DNA of 64,000 bases, taken from assembly GCA_041395945.1 (NCBI GenBank), contig JAWKZN010000001.1, positions 1,488,001 through 1,552,000 of the forward strand. Direction: 5' to 3'. The notes beneath the pieces were generated by a model. It made no database searches. It was not told the origin of the DNA and worked only from the letters and a program-made list of their open reading frames with translations. This DNA is from Pseudomonadales bacterium. Its GTDB lineage: Bacteria > Pseudomonadota > Gammaproteobacteria > Pseudomonadales > Azotimanducaceae. Positions 16,687-24,273 of the stretch are shown here, piece by piece (positions within the stretch are counted from its first letter, which is position 1; every line of letters begins with the position of its first letter). A program made the position numbers and the translations under genes.

Positions 16687-17727
16687 TCAGCTCTTGCGAA
16701 GCTCAGGACTGCAGACGTGGCCACATCTGCGCACATCCAGGGGCCGCTGCTGGTACCAGCGCTCGCAGGCGCGAGTGAAACTGGATTGATTGCTGTAGCC
16801 GATCAGATGACTGATCTCGGAGATCGGCAGCACCGAGTGCTGCAGGTAGCGGGTGGCGAGCTCACGCCGGACATTGTCGACCAGATCGCTGAAGCTCCGG
16901 CCCTCCATCTTCAGCTTCCGCTGCAGGGATCGCGGAGTCATCTCCAATTGTTGTGCGATCACTTCGATCCCCGCTGCGTGTTCCGATAAACCCACCACGA
17001 TCCGGGCGCGAACGTGAGCGGTTATCGGTCCCTGCTTCAGACCGGCGAGCTGGGCGTCCATTATGTTGATGGCGTATTCGAAGAGCTCAGCATTGTATCC
17101 GAACAGTCGTCGATCAAAGCCTTCTGCGCCGAAGCGCATGACGGTGGGCAGCTGGGTGTTGAACAGCAAAGGACAGTCGAAGAAGTTCTGCCACGGCGTC
17201 CTGTCTGTGGGTGCAACCCTGGCCAGGCGGACACGCATCGGAACGAGTTTCTGAGTGGATATGTCCCTCAGGATCTTCAGGTAGGTGGCACCTGCGGCGT
17301 CAACGACTTCATCCGCAGTATCGAACCGTGTCAGCACAAACAGATCCACATGCTGCTTTTCGCGTCTGATCCACCAGATGGCCCCGTCGGTAAACAGACT
17401 CCCGTAGCGCGCGAGTGTCTTCAGTGCGGTCCCGAGGTCGGGGGCGGCATAGAGCGCCATCGTCAACGTGCCGAACGTTGTCGGTCCCACGAACTCCGCC
17501 ACCGCCACACCGATGGCCGGGTTGCCGGTGAGTTCCCTGGCCCGCCGCCAGAGCCGCGTCATGACCTCGACCGGGATACGCAGACTGGCTGAGTGCAGCG
17601 CCTCCAGCGTGAGTTCCTCGGTGGCCAGGAACGCCTGAAGATCAGCCCCCGGGCATCCAGGGTGCGCAACAAGGTTAACAGCCAGCTGCTGGTGGTCGAG
17701 TAGGGCATCGTCCTCAGGATGTCGCAA
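16687..17727 (-). CDS. AraC family transcriptional regulator (OruR/ArcR-like)
   Basis: The C-terminal 90 residues form the two AraC HTHs (IEVIAQQLEMTPRSLQRKLKMEGRSFSDLVDNVRRELATRYL and ISEISHLIGYSNQSSFTRACERWY). The N-terminal 200 residues match the Arabinose_bd (PF12625) type ligand domain (IPVEVMTRLWRRARELTGNPAIGVAVAEF, FGTLTMALYAAPDLGTALKTLARY). It is divergent from the TonB receptor gene at 17846, a layout typical of local regulators. The start is unresolved: no ATG with a ribosome site lies in frame before the conserved region, and the TTG at 17727 is used here. An ATG preceded by TGAGGACG exists at about 17710 but in another frame. Confidence 0.78.
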   Translation of the reverse strand: MRHPEDDALLDHQQLAVNLVAHPGCPGADLQAFLATEELTLEALHSASLRIPVEVMTRLWRRARELTGNPAIGVAVAEFVGPTTFGTLTMALYAAPDLGTALKTLARYGSLFTDGAIWWIRREKQHVDLFVLTRFDTADEVVDAAGATYLKILRDISTQKLVPMRVRLARVAPTDRTPWQNFFDCPLLFNTQLPTVMRFGAEGFDRRLFGYNAELFEYAINIMDAQLAGLKQGPITAHVRARIVVGLSEHAAGIEVIAQQLEMTPRSLQRKLKMEGRSFSDLVDNVRRELATRYLQHSVLPISEISHLIGYSNQSSFTRACERWYQQRPLDVRRCGHVCSPELRKS

Positions 17728-17845
17728 AAAGATAAATATCCGCTTCCACCGGTTAAGAAACAACTCCGTGGAAACGCTAAATTGTCGGGCTGCTGACCGC
17801 CGGGGGTAGTCGGGGCGACAATCGGTAATTATGGGGAGATACGCG

Positions 17846-20107
17846 ATGAGAAACTTTTCATTCACCATCTTTGCAGCGCTGCTGTGCGCGGTTCCGGGCG
17901 TTCCGGCCATCGCCGCACCGGTGCTCGAAGAAATCGTGGTCACCGCCACCAAACGCCCGGAAAGCCTGCAGGATGTCTCCGTGGCGGTCTCGGTGATGGC
18001 CGGGGAGCAGCTCGATCAGCAGGCGATCACCACGCTCGAGGAACTCACCTACTACGTTCCCAGCGTGCAGATATCCGAAGCAGCGGTGAGCACCAACATC
18101 TTCATCCGCGGTGTAGGGTCCGGCGTAAACTACGGATTCGAACAGTCCGTCGGCACCTTCATCGACGGCGTCTACTACGGTCGCTCACGCTCAGCACGAA
18201 ACCCCTTTCTGGATGTGGAACGCGTCGAGGTACTGAAAGGTCCACAGGGAGTCCTGTTCGGTAAGAACACCATCGCTGGTGCGTTAAACATCACCACGCG
18301 CGCTCCGACGACCGAATGGGAGAACTCGGTGGCTGCGTATTGGGAACCGGAATTCGATACCCGTGAAATCACGGGAGTGCTCTCCGGTCCGCTTTCGGAT
18401 GACTTCGGCCTCCGTGTGGTCGGCAGGTTCGCTGCCTCAGATGGCTACATGAAAAATTCGCTGACTGGCGACGATGAGCCGGAACGTGACGAGTGGGTAG
18501 TCCGCGGCACGCTGCGTTGGGACCCGACTGATGACCTCACCGTTACCCTGAAGGCCGAAGCCAGTGAATTTGAAGTGAATGGCCGTGCCAATCAGCTCAC
18601 CATTGCAACGCCGACATTGGTCGCCTTGAGCCAGGCTAATGATCCCCGGGCGGAAACCGATTTCGACTATAAGAAATCGGGACCCGGTTCTCTGCCATTC
18701 TTCACCGAGGAGTTCGACGATACCGAGACGCAGAACGTCACACTTACATTCGACTACTCGCTGGGGGAGCACACCCTGACGAGCATAACCAGCTACATCG
18801 CTTACGAGTTCGACAAGAATGACGATGTCGACTTCACCAACCTCTCGCTGCTGGCCATTCCCGGAAAGCAGGATTACGACACCTGGTCCCAGGAAGTACG
18901 ACTGGCCTCGCCACTCAGCGACAGGTTCGAGTACATTGTCGGTGCCTATTACTCCCGCGAGAATCTGGAATCCAACAAGCGAGTGGACGTCAACCTGGCT
19001 GCTGTACCGGCACTGGATGCAAATCTGCCTGGCGCGATACCCCGCACTGGTTCCCGTAATCAGTTATTCGAGCAGGAAACCCGAAGCTGGGCTCTGTTCG
19101 CGCAGGGGACCTGGCATCTGAGCGATCGACTGCGGCTCATGGGCGGATTGCGCTACACGGAGGACGAAAAGGACGCCGACAAGGAGCTGTATTTTTCTAC
19201 TCTCGGCTCCTCCGTGGTCGATCCCGTCACCAACGCCACCTATCCACTGCTTGCGCTGGGTAATCCTCACACTTTCCCCAACCTTTCCCGGGACGAAGAC
19301 GAGCTGAGTCCTTCCGTGACCGTGGAGTGGGATGCAACCGCCGACGCCATGCTTTACGCCACCTTCAGCCAGGGCTTCAAGGCAGGCGGGTTCGATGAGG
19401 ACAATGTCAATGGTCTGGTGGACTCCGAAGAGTTCGAATCCGAGGACGTCGACAGCTATTCCATCGGTCTGAAACTGTCGCTGGCCGATGGTGCTGCTTT
19501 TTTAACAGCCGAAGCATTCCGTGCCGAATTTGACAACCTGCAGGTATCCACATTCGACGGTGCTGCCGCATTTCTCGTTGGCAACGCCGCGAAGGCGGTC
19601 ACCCAGGGACTCGAACTCGATCTGCGCTGGCAGGTCACCGATCGGCTGACCGTCGGCGGAGCCATCGGCTTCCTCGACGCGGAGTACGACAGCTATGAGG
19701 AAGGACCCTGCATTTTCGGGGCCGGGGCCGTGTGTGACCTCACCGGAGAAAGCCTGCAGTTTGCGCCCGAATACAGCGGCAACGTATTTGCGGCGTACTA
19801 CGTACCAGTTGCGCAGGACTGGGAAATGGGTATTCAGGCGAACGTGAATTTCAGCGATGAGTATGAAGTTCCCGGCGATCTGGATCCGCTCATGGCTCAG
19901 GACAGCTTCTACAAACTCAATGCCCGACTCTCACTGGATTCCCTCGACGGCCGCTATCAGCTTGCTCTGATCGGGAAAAACCTCAACGACAAGAAAACCA
20001 CGGCGTGGGGCAACGATGTACCGCTGGGGAATCTGCTCGGCAATAACTACTTCCAGTTCATCGATCCACCACGCACCCTGGCGCTGCAGGCACAGGTGAA
20101 TTTCTGA
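17846..20107 (+). CDS. TonB-dependent outer membrane receptor
   Basis: This 753-residue receptor begins with a signal peptide (MRNFSFTIFAALLCAVPGVPAIA) followed by the TonB box-like EEIVVTATKR. The plug domain (about 40-160) contains the FIRGVGSG and VERVEVLKGPQGVLFGKNTIAGALNI motifs, and the beta-barrel ends in a C-terminal Phe (LALQAQVNF). The start at 17846 has GGGGAG ten bases upstream. Receptors with this layout import siderophores, vitamins, carbohydrates or steroids; the barrel gives no clear substrate. The divergent AraC-type gene probably regulates it. Two blocks of its 3' half (19255-19402 and 19794-20107) are duplicated at 29653-30124. Confidence 0.92.
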   Translation: MRNFSFTIFAALLCAVPGVPAIAAPVLEEIVVTATKRPESLQDVSVAVSVMAGEQLDQQAITTLEELTYYVPSVQISEAAVSTNIFIRGVGSGVNYGFEQSVGTFIDGVYYGRSRSARNPFLDVERVEVLKGPQGVLFGKNTIAGALNITTRAPTTEWENSVAAYWEPEFDTREITGVLSGPLSDDFGLRVVGRFAASDGYMKNSLTGDDEPERDEWVVRGTLRWDPTDDLTVTLKAEASEFEVNGRANQLTIATPTLVALSQANDPRAETDFDYKKSGPGSLPFFTEEFDDTETQNVTLTFDYSLGEHTLTSITSYIAYEFDKNDDVDFTNLSLLAIPGKQDYDTWSQEVRLASPLSDRFEYIVGAYYSRENLESNKRVDVNLAAVPALDANLPGAIPRTGSRNQLFEQETRSWALFAQGTWHLSDRLRLMGGLRYTEDEKDADKELYFSTLGSSVVDPVTNATYPLLALGNPHTFPNLSRDEDELSPSVTVEWDATADAMLYATFSQGFKAGGFDEDNVNGLVDSEEFESEDVDSYSIGLKLSLADGAAFLTAEAFRAEFDNLQVSTFDGAAAFLVGNAAKAVTQGLELDLRWQVTDRLTVGGAIGFLDAEYDSYEEGPCIFGAGAVCDLTGESLQFAPEYSGNVFAAYYVPVAQDWEMGIQANVNFSDEYEVPGDLDPLMAQDSFYKLNARLSLDSLDGRYQLALIGKNLNDKKTTAWGNDVPLGNLLGNNYFQFIDPPRTLALQAQVNF
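19794..20107 (+). repeat. Direct repeat, left copy (TonB receptor 3' end)
   Basis: These 314 bp recur in the same orientation at 29811-30124, exactly 10,017 bp away, with about six base differences. A second shared block, 19255-19402, matches 29653-29800 with about three differences. The left copy lies inside the intact gene. Confidence 0.93.
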
Positions 20108-20124
20108 GCCAGCTCAGGACGGTT

Positions 20125-20145
20125 GAGGTAGATTCAATCTACCTC
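20125..20145. terminator. Perfect inverted repeat just after the TonB receptor
   Basis: GAGGTAGATT (20125-20134) and AATCTACCTC (20136-20145) are perfect complements around a single C, beginning 17 bases after the stop codon. No T-run follows, so it may be an atypical terminator, an RNA-stability hairpin or a dyad operator. Confidence 0.5.
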
Positions 20146-20196
20146 CTGCCCTGACGAATCCCGGGTCCTCCGGGCTATCAAATACCGGTGTTTTGT

Positions 20197-20321
20197 GCCG
20201 GTGCGGATGCCCGGTTGGAGGCGCAATCATCGGCGATCGTCGCGAAGCACTGGATTTACTGCTTGCCCGGGGTGCGGACATCACTATCCACACACAGGGC
20301 GGACAGACGCCGATTCAATGA
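20197..20321 (+). pseudogene. Ankyrin-repeat gene remnant
   Basis: In one frame the sequence from 20197 reads AGADARLEA, an ankyrin beta-hairpin signature. In a second frame, from 20238, it reads RREALDLLLARGADITIHTQ followed by GGQTPIQ and a stop at 20319. The two pieces match successive parts of ankyrin repeats (LLxxGADxxxxxxxGxTPL), but they are in different frames with no start codon and no upstream repeat. It is therefore a frameshifted, truncated remnant. Confidence 0.6.
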
Positions 20322-21414
20322 ATTGCAAAAATGAAAAAACCGAAGAGGCTCAACATCTTGTGATGCGGGGAACAAATCCGAACAGCTTTGTTTATCACGG
20401 CGCACACTTTTGATTGCGGCGGCCGCAATCAAAAGGACGGAAACTGCCAGGTTTCTCGTCGGAAATAGTGCCGATATCTGGCGACAGGACACAGCACTAT
20501 AGAACGCACTTGATCTTGCACATGACTCCGGGACTTCCGAAGCCGTCGATTATCTGGTCTCTCTTTGTCTTTTGAGAACTGAGTTCCGGACTCCCAGCCG
20601 ACCAGAAAACACTCAGTCTTCTATCGCCGGCGAAGAAGTTCTGAAGACAAGTCTGATCTCATACAGATGTGGGAAATTTCACTGCCTCTTCAACAATGTT
20701 GAATGGCCAAGCAGGTCCGAACGGATGGCGCAACCAGAATCCTCGCTAACGGAGATTCATTCGTTGAAGCTGCCCCTCTATCGGAAGTACGGTGAACCGG
20801 CAATTGATTCGAATTGCACGCAACACCGCTTCAGTGTCGAGAACTTCTCAATTCCATTGCGGAAAGAGGCTGCGAATCTGCTACACCTGAAGAACCGATA
20901 TCCTGAACTGGCTGAGTTCTTTTCGGACTGGTCGCCCGCCGTTACTTACACAGATAACATGTTTGTTATCCTGGATCTGCCTTCGGTATTCGAGAAAGCT
21001 CTGCAATCGAGGTGATCGCGATGCTGCCACTCTGAATACGTCATCGCCCAATATCCCGTCTATGGCGGTGTTCAGAGGATCAACCCCGGCACGTCTGAGC
21101 GCTTCGAAACTGGATTGATTTCCCCGGCTGGAAGCCCGAGTGAAACGGGACCGTCACCCTTTCGAAGCATCTCGAACTGCAAACGCATCAACGGAATGAA
21201 ATACCACGCTTGCCAGCAGGAAGAGCTGGGTAACTGTGGTGGAAACTCTCGGGGGATTCAAATTCAAGCACAGACCCCAGGTTGCTTCAATTCGGCTGCA
21301 ACAGCTATTCCCAGGGAAATTTAGAGATCATAGGGAGTCCGGCCGTTGTATTTTGACCGCTCTTCGCGATTGAAAAAGCAACAATCAAGCTTTGGCGTGG
21401 ACACTGAAATTGAC
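20322..21414. other. 1.1-kb AT-richer region without a recognisable gene
   Basis: Base composition is noticeably less GC-rich than the flanks, and no ORF shows a known domain. Short open frames exist on both strands (for example 20572-21015 plus and roughly 20920-21150 minus) without convincing ribosome sites. I see no repeats, tRNA or IS ends. It is probably decayed or foreign DNA at the edge of the accessory block. Confidence 0.5.
20572..21015 (+). CDS. Hypothetical ORF of doubtful status
   Basis: This is a 147-codon frame beginning with TTG; an internal ATG at 20725 would give 96 residues. The C-terminal part (LRKEAANLLHLKNRYPELAE, then SDWSPAVTYTDNMFVILDLP) looks protein-like in composition, but I recognise no domain. 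There is no clear ribosome binding site. It may be a fragment of a larger gene. Confidence 0.2.
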   Translation: MRTEFRTPSRPENTQSSIAGEEVLKTSLISYRCGKFHCLFNNVEWPSRSERMAQPESSLTEIHSLKLPLYRKYGEPAIDSNCTQHRFSVENFSIPLRKEAANLLHLKNRYPELAEFFSDWSPAVTYTDNMFVILDLPSVFEKALQSR

Positions 21415-23517
21415 TTACAGTATTGCCTGTAGTGAAACAATAAAGTTGCGACCGGGCATGTTGGTGCCGGAACCGTGCACGCGATAGTCCCTGTTGGTGA
21501 CATTTTCCAAAGCACCGAATACGCGTAGGGTCTCGCTGATTCGATAGCCGCCTCGCAAATGCATCACACCATATCCTGGTGTTCCACCTGGAGGAATTCT
21601 GCTGGTGTCTTCCTGGTCACGTGTGGACAGGTCACTTTGACCATCCGCCGCAACGAACTGACATTCCAGCCAATAGCGGCTTTCGGCGGGTGTCCATCGC
21701 AGTCCAATGGAGCCGTTCAGTGGCATCATGCGGTCAATGGCCTCGTCGACACGTATGGGCTCCGAGGTGGGAAACGTACCGACGGTACCATCTAGCCATG
21801 CCATCTGGCCGAACAGCTCAAACGTCGGGGTGACAAAGACAGTCCACGAGATCTCGACACCATCAACACGCCCATCTCCCGCATTGGTTTTGGTGATTTC
21901 ATATTCTCCGTCGAGCTGATTTCCTGTAGGGACACGCTGGATGAGATCATCCATGCCGGTAGTGAACACTGAAATCTCGAGTCGCGATTGCTCACCGCGC
22001 AACCGCATCCCAACCTCCGCAGTCAGGAAATGCTCCGGTTCCAGCCCCGGCGCGGGGGTCTCTACCTCATTGGAGCGCGCACTATCAAACCGGGTGAGGT
22101 CGGACAGGTTGGGAGCGCGGAATCCCTGAGACAAATTGGCGAACACGGCAAGCCTGTCCGGTTGCACTGCCCAGTTAACACCCAGACTTCCGACGGTGGA
22201 GGACCAAGAGTCGTTGATGCCAAGGACCTCACCGGTCTGGGGATCCAGCACACTGTCCGTATCGGTGCCGATCCATGTGCGGCGAATGCCCGCCAGCAGC
22301 TCCACGGATGTACTCAACGATACGCGGTTCTGCAGATACAGATCTATGGTTCGGTAGCTGGCGTCATCAGCGACCGGACCCTGGACCGGATTGCGGCTGG
22401 AATAGGAATCCACGGAATCGTGATAGTAATCGATTCCGTAAGTGAGGCTGCCAATGGGTGAATCGCTGCGAAACTGGGCGAGAAGGCCCGAAGTTGCCAG
22501 GTCGAAGCCCTGTTTGTCCCAGCGCCCGGAACCACGGATTCTATCCTCCACCTCCTTCGTCTGCGCATAAGAAGCGGTAAACTCGGCAACCTTTACCATA
22601 CCCACAAGATCCGAATGGGTAAGCTTCAGGTAAGAGAGACTTCGCTGCTGGTCTAGTTCACGGCGCAAGTCGCTACCAACTGTAGTGCCGTGCCAAGATA
22701 CTCCTGCAATTGTACTGTGAGTTCGCGGCACGTTATTCTGCCGCAACTCACTGGTGAATCCATCGACGCGCCAGCCCCCTGGCGCAAGCCAGGCCGCCTT
22801 GATATCCACACCTTGTTCATCGTAACCAACCCCACGCTGAGTACCCACCTGGGAACCGCCTTCCAGGTCACCGTAGCTCTTACCCGTAATGCCAGCCGCC
22901 AGCCCAAACCGATCACTCAACGTGGTGCCGAATTGCGCCCGCCCGCTCACCGATTCCTCAGCCGAAGCCACTCGCATGAGCATTTCACTTCGTGCCAGAA
23001 ATGGATCCAAGGTCACTGCATTGACGGTGGCGCCAATTGCGTCACTGCCGTACAGGGTTGAAGTCGGGCCTTTGACCATTTCGACCCGATCCAGCCCCAG
23101 AGCGTCCACAGTCGACCAGTACTGGTTAGGTCCATCTCGGAAAGCTGAATTGTTTATCCGGATACCATCGATCAACATCAGGTTACGGAAGCCGGTCATT
23201 CCTCGAACATAAGGCGAGCCTTGACCAAATGCGGTTTCCTGAACCATCACCCCCGGAAAGTCCCGCAGAAGCTGGGGTAGAGTGCGGTACTGGGCTTCAA
23301 CTGCTGCCTGGTGCTGGATCACATGAGTTGTGTACGGAAGCCGCAATTGCTCGGACGGTTGGCGCGTGGCCACAACCACAACAGTCTCTACCAATGCCCG
23401 TTGATCGTCGATGAAGCTGTCCCCGTCGGCGTGCGCCCAACACGACAGCAACAGGACATTCGCGATGCAGCCAGCAGTTCCAGCAACTTTCCGGAGATAT
23501 GTTGTCGTCAACTGCAT
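21415..23517 (-). CDS. TonB-dependent receptor, hemoglobin/transferrin-type
   Basis: This receptor is about 700 residues. The ATG at 23517 is preceded by GGAG at 10 bases and gives a signal peptide (MQLTTTYLRKVAGTAGCIAN...SCWAHA); an ATG 21 bases earlier is the alternative. The plug carries VETVVVVATRQPSEQLRLPYTTHVI, FGQGSPYVRGMTGFRNLMLIDGIRIN and VEMVKGPTSTLYGSDAIGATVN. These resemble the heme/hemoglobin/lactoferrin receptor subfamily (TIGR01785/01786-like). The barrel ends in MPGRNFIVSLQAIL, without the usual terminal Phe. The likely role is uptake of heme or another iron source. No Fur box could be identified upstream. A hairpin with a T-run separates it from the PEP-CTERM gene behind it. 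Confidence 0.88.
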   Translation of the reverse strand: MQLTTTYLRKVAGTAGCIANVLLLSCWAHADGDSFIDDQRALVETVVVVATRQPSEQLRLPYTTHVIQHQAAVEAQYRTLPQLLRDFPGVMVQETAFGQGSPYVRGMTGFRNLMLIDGIRINNSAFRDGPNQYWSTVDALGLDRVEMVKGPTSTLYGSDAIGATVNAVTLDPFLARSEMLMRVASAEESVSGRAQFGTTLSDRFGLAAGITGKSYGDLEGGSQVGTQRGVGYDEQGVDIKAAWLAPGGWRVDGFTSELRQNNVPRTHSTIAGVSWHGTTVGSDLRRELDQQRSLSYLKLTHSDLVGMVKVAEFTASYAQTKEVEDRIRGSGRWDKQGFDLATSGLLAQFRSDSPIGSLTYGIDYYHDSVDSYSSRNPVQGPVADDASYRTIDLYLQNRVSLSTSVELLAGIRRTWIGTDTDSVLDPQTGEVLGINDSWSSTVGSLGVNWAVQPDRLAVFANLSQGFRAPNLSDLTRFDSARSNEVETPAPGLEPEHFLTAEVGMRLRGEQSRLEISVFTTGMDDLIQRVPTGNQLDGEYEITKTNAGDGRVDGVEISWTVFVTPTFELFGQMAWLDGTVGTFPTSEPIRVDEAIDRMMPLNGSIGLRWTPAESRYWLECQFVAADGQSDLSTRDQEDTSRIPPGGTPGYGVMHLRGGYRISETLRVFGALENVTNRDYRVHGSGTNMPGRNFIVSLQAIL

Positions 23518-23570
23518 TACGACGAAGCTCCAACACATTCAGGTAAAGTAAGCGAACGAATACCCCCGGC

Positions 23571-23596
23571 TAAAAGGGTGGCATGCGGCCACCCTC
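23571..23596 (-). terminator. Rho-independent terminator after the PEP-CTERM gene
   Basis: On the minus strand AGGGTGGC (complement of 23588-23595) pairs with GCCACCCT (complement of 23575-23582) around a 5-nt loop and is followed by TTTTA. It lies 16 bases after the stop codon of the cohesin-like gene and before the TonB receptor start. Confidence 0.75.
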
Positions 23597-23611
23597 TTCA
23601 GCCAAGTGAAG

Positions 23612-24220
23612 TCAAGCAGCAGCGTTCGAGCGTGGCCGCAACCGCCCGCTCAGCAAAGCCAGTAGACCTATGCCAAGCAGCGCCAGGGAGCCGGGTTCCG
23701 GCACGCTCGTGGCTGGAACGATGACCTGATTCCCGAAGCCTTTGACGTCCTTACCCAGAGAAACATCCAGGAAGAAGGCCAGATCCGTGACGATATCGCT
23801 ACCCATGCCTATGACATTGAAGTCGAGGGTTGCCAGGATCACGGATGCACCATTCTGCAGGCCTGCAATGCTCAAGTCGTCCAGCAGCGAGACACCAAAA
23901 ATGCTCAGGCATCCACTGGCCGGGCTCAGGCAGAACAGTCCATCAGGATCCGGATCATAGAGCGCATCGAACAGGGACGAATCGCCCAACACCTCGTGCT
24001 GAGTGATGCCGGCGACAGAGAGAATCCCTGGATCGTATTCGATGTCGATATCGAAGCCCGAAACAATTTCCCCACCGAGTTCGGAGACCACTACGTCGAC
24101 GGACAGAGTGCCACCCCCGTCCACTGTGTAGGGCCCCGCCAGGGAAAAGGAAATGATCGCGGCATTCGCAGTCATGCTGAGCGCGAACAGCAACCCTCCA
24201 ACTATCAGTCTAATCTTCAT
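23612..24220 (-). CDS. Cohesin-like domain protein with PEP-CTERM sorting signal
   Basis: This 202-residue protein starts at 24220 behind a strong site (GAGGAGAAGTAAG). It has a signal peptide (MKIRLIVGGLLFALSMTANA) and then one beta-sandwich domain (about 22-170). The motifs GGGTLSVDVVVSELGGEIVSG, FDIDIEYDPGILSV and ILATLDFNVIG are those of cohesin-type domains. The C-terminus is a complete PEP-CTERM signal: VPEPGS (173-178), a hydrophobic helix and an Arg cluster (GRLRPR), which is recognised by exosortase in EPS-forming proteobacteria. The next gene upstream in the same orientation ends in a dockerin-like domain, so the two proteins may form a cohesin-dockerin pair at the cell surface. No exosortase gene is present in the window. 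Confidence 0.82.
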   Translation of the reverse strand: MKIRLIVGGLLFALSMTANAAIISFSLAGPYTVDGGGTLSVDVVVSELGGEIVSGFDIDIEYDPGILSVAGITQHEVLGDSSLFDALYDPDPDGLFCLSPASGCLSIFGVSLLDDLSIAGLQNGASVILATLDFNVIGMGSDIVTDLAFFLDVSLGKDVKGFGNQVIVPATSVPEPGSLALLGIGLLALLSGRLRPRSNAAA

Positions 24221-24240
24221 CTTACTTCTCCTCAATTCAG

Positions 24241-24263
24241 GGGCTCCACCGATAGTGGAGCCC
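24241..24263 (-). terminator. Intercistronic hairpin between dockerin and cohesin-like genes
   Basis: GGGCTCCAC (24241-24249) and GTGGAGCCC (24255-24263) form a perfect 9-bp stem with a 5-nt loop. There is no following T-run on the minus strand. It lies between the stop of the upstream gene and the ribosome site of the cohesin-like gene, so it may attenuate or stabilise the transcript rather than end it. Confidence 0.6.
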
Positions 24264-24273
24264 GTGTTACTGC

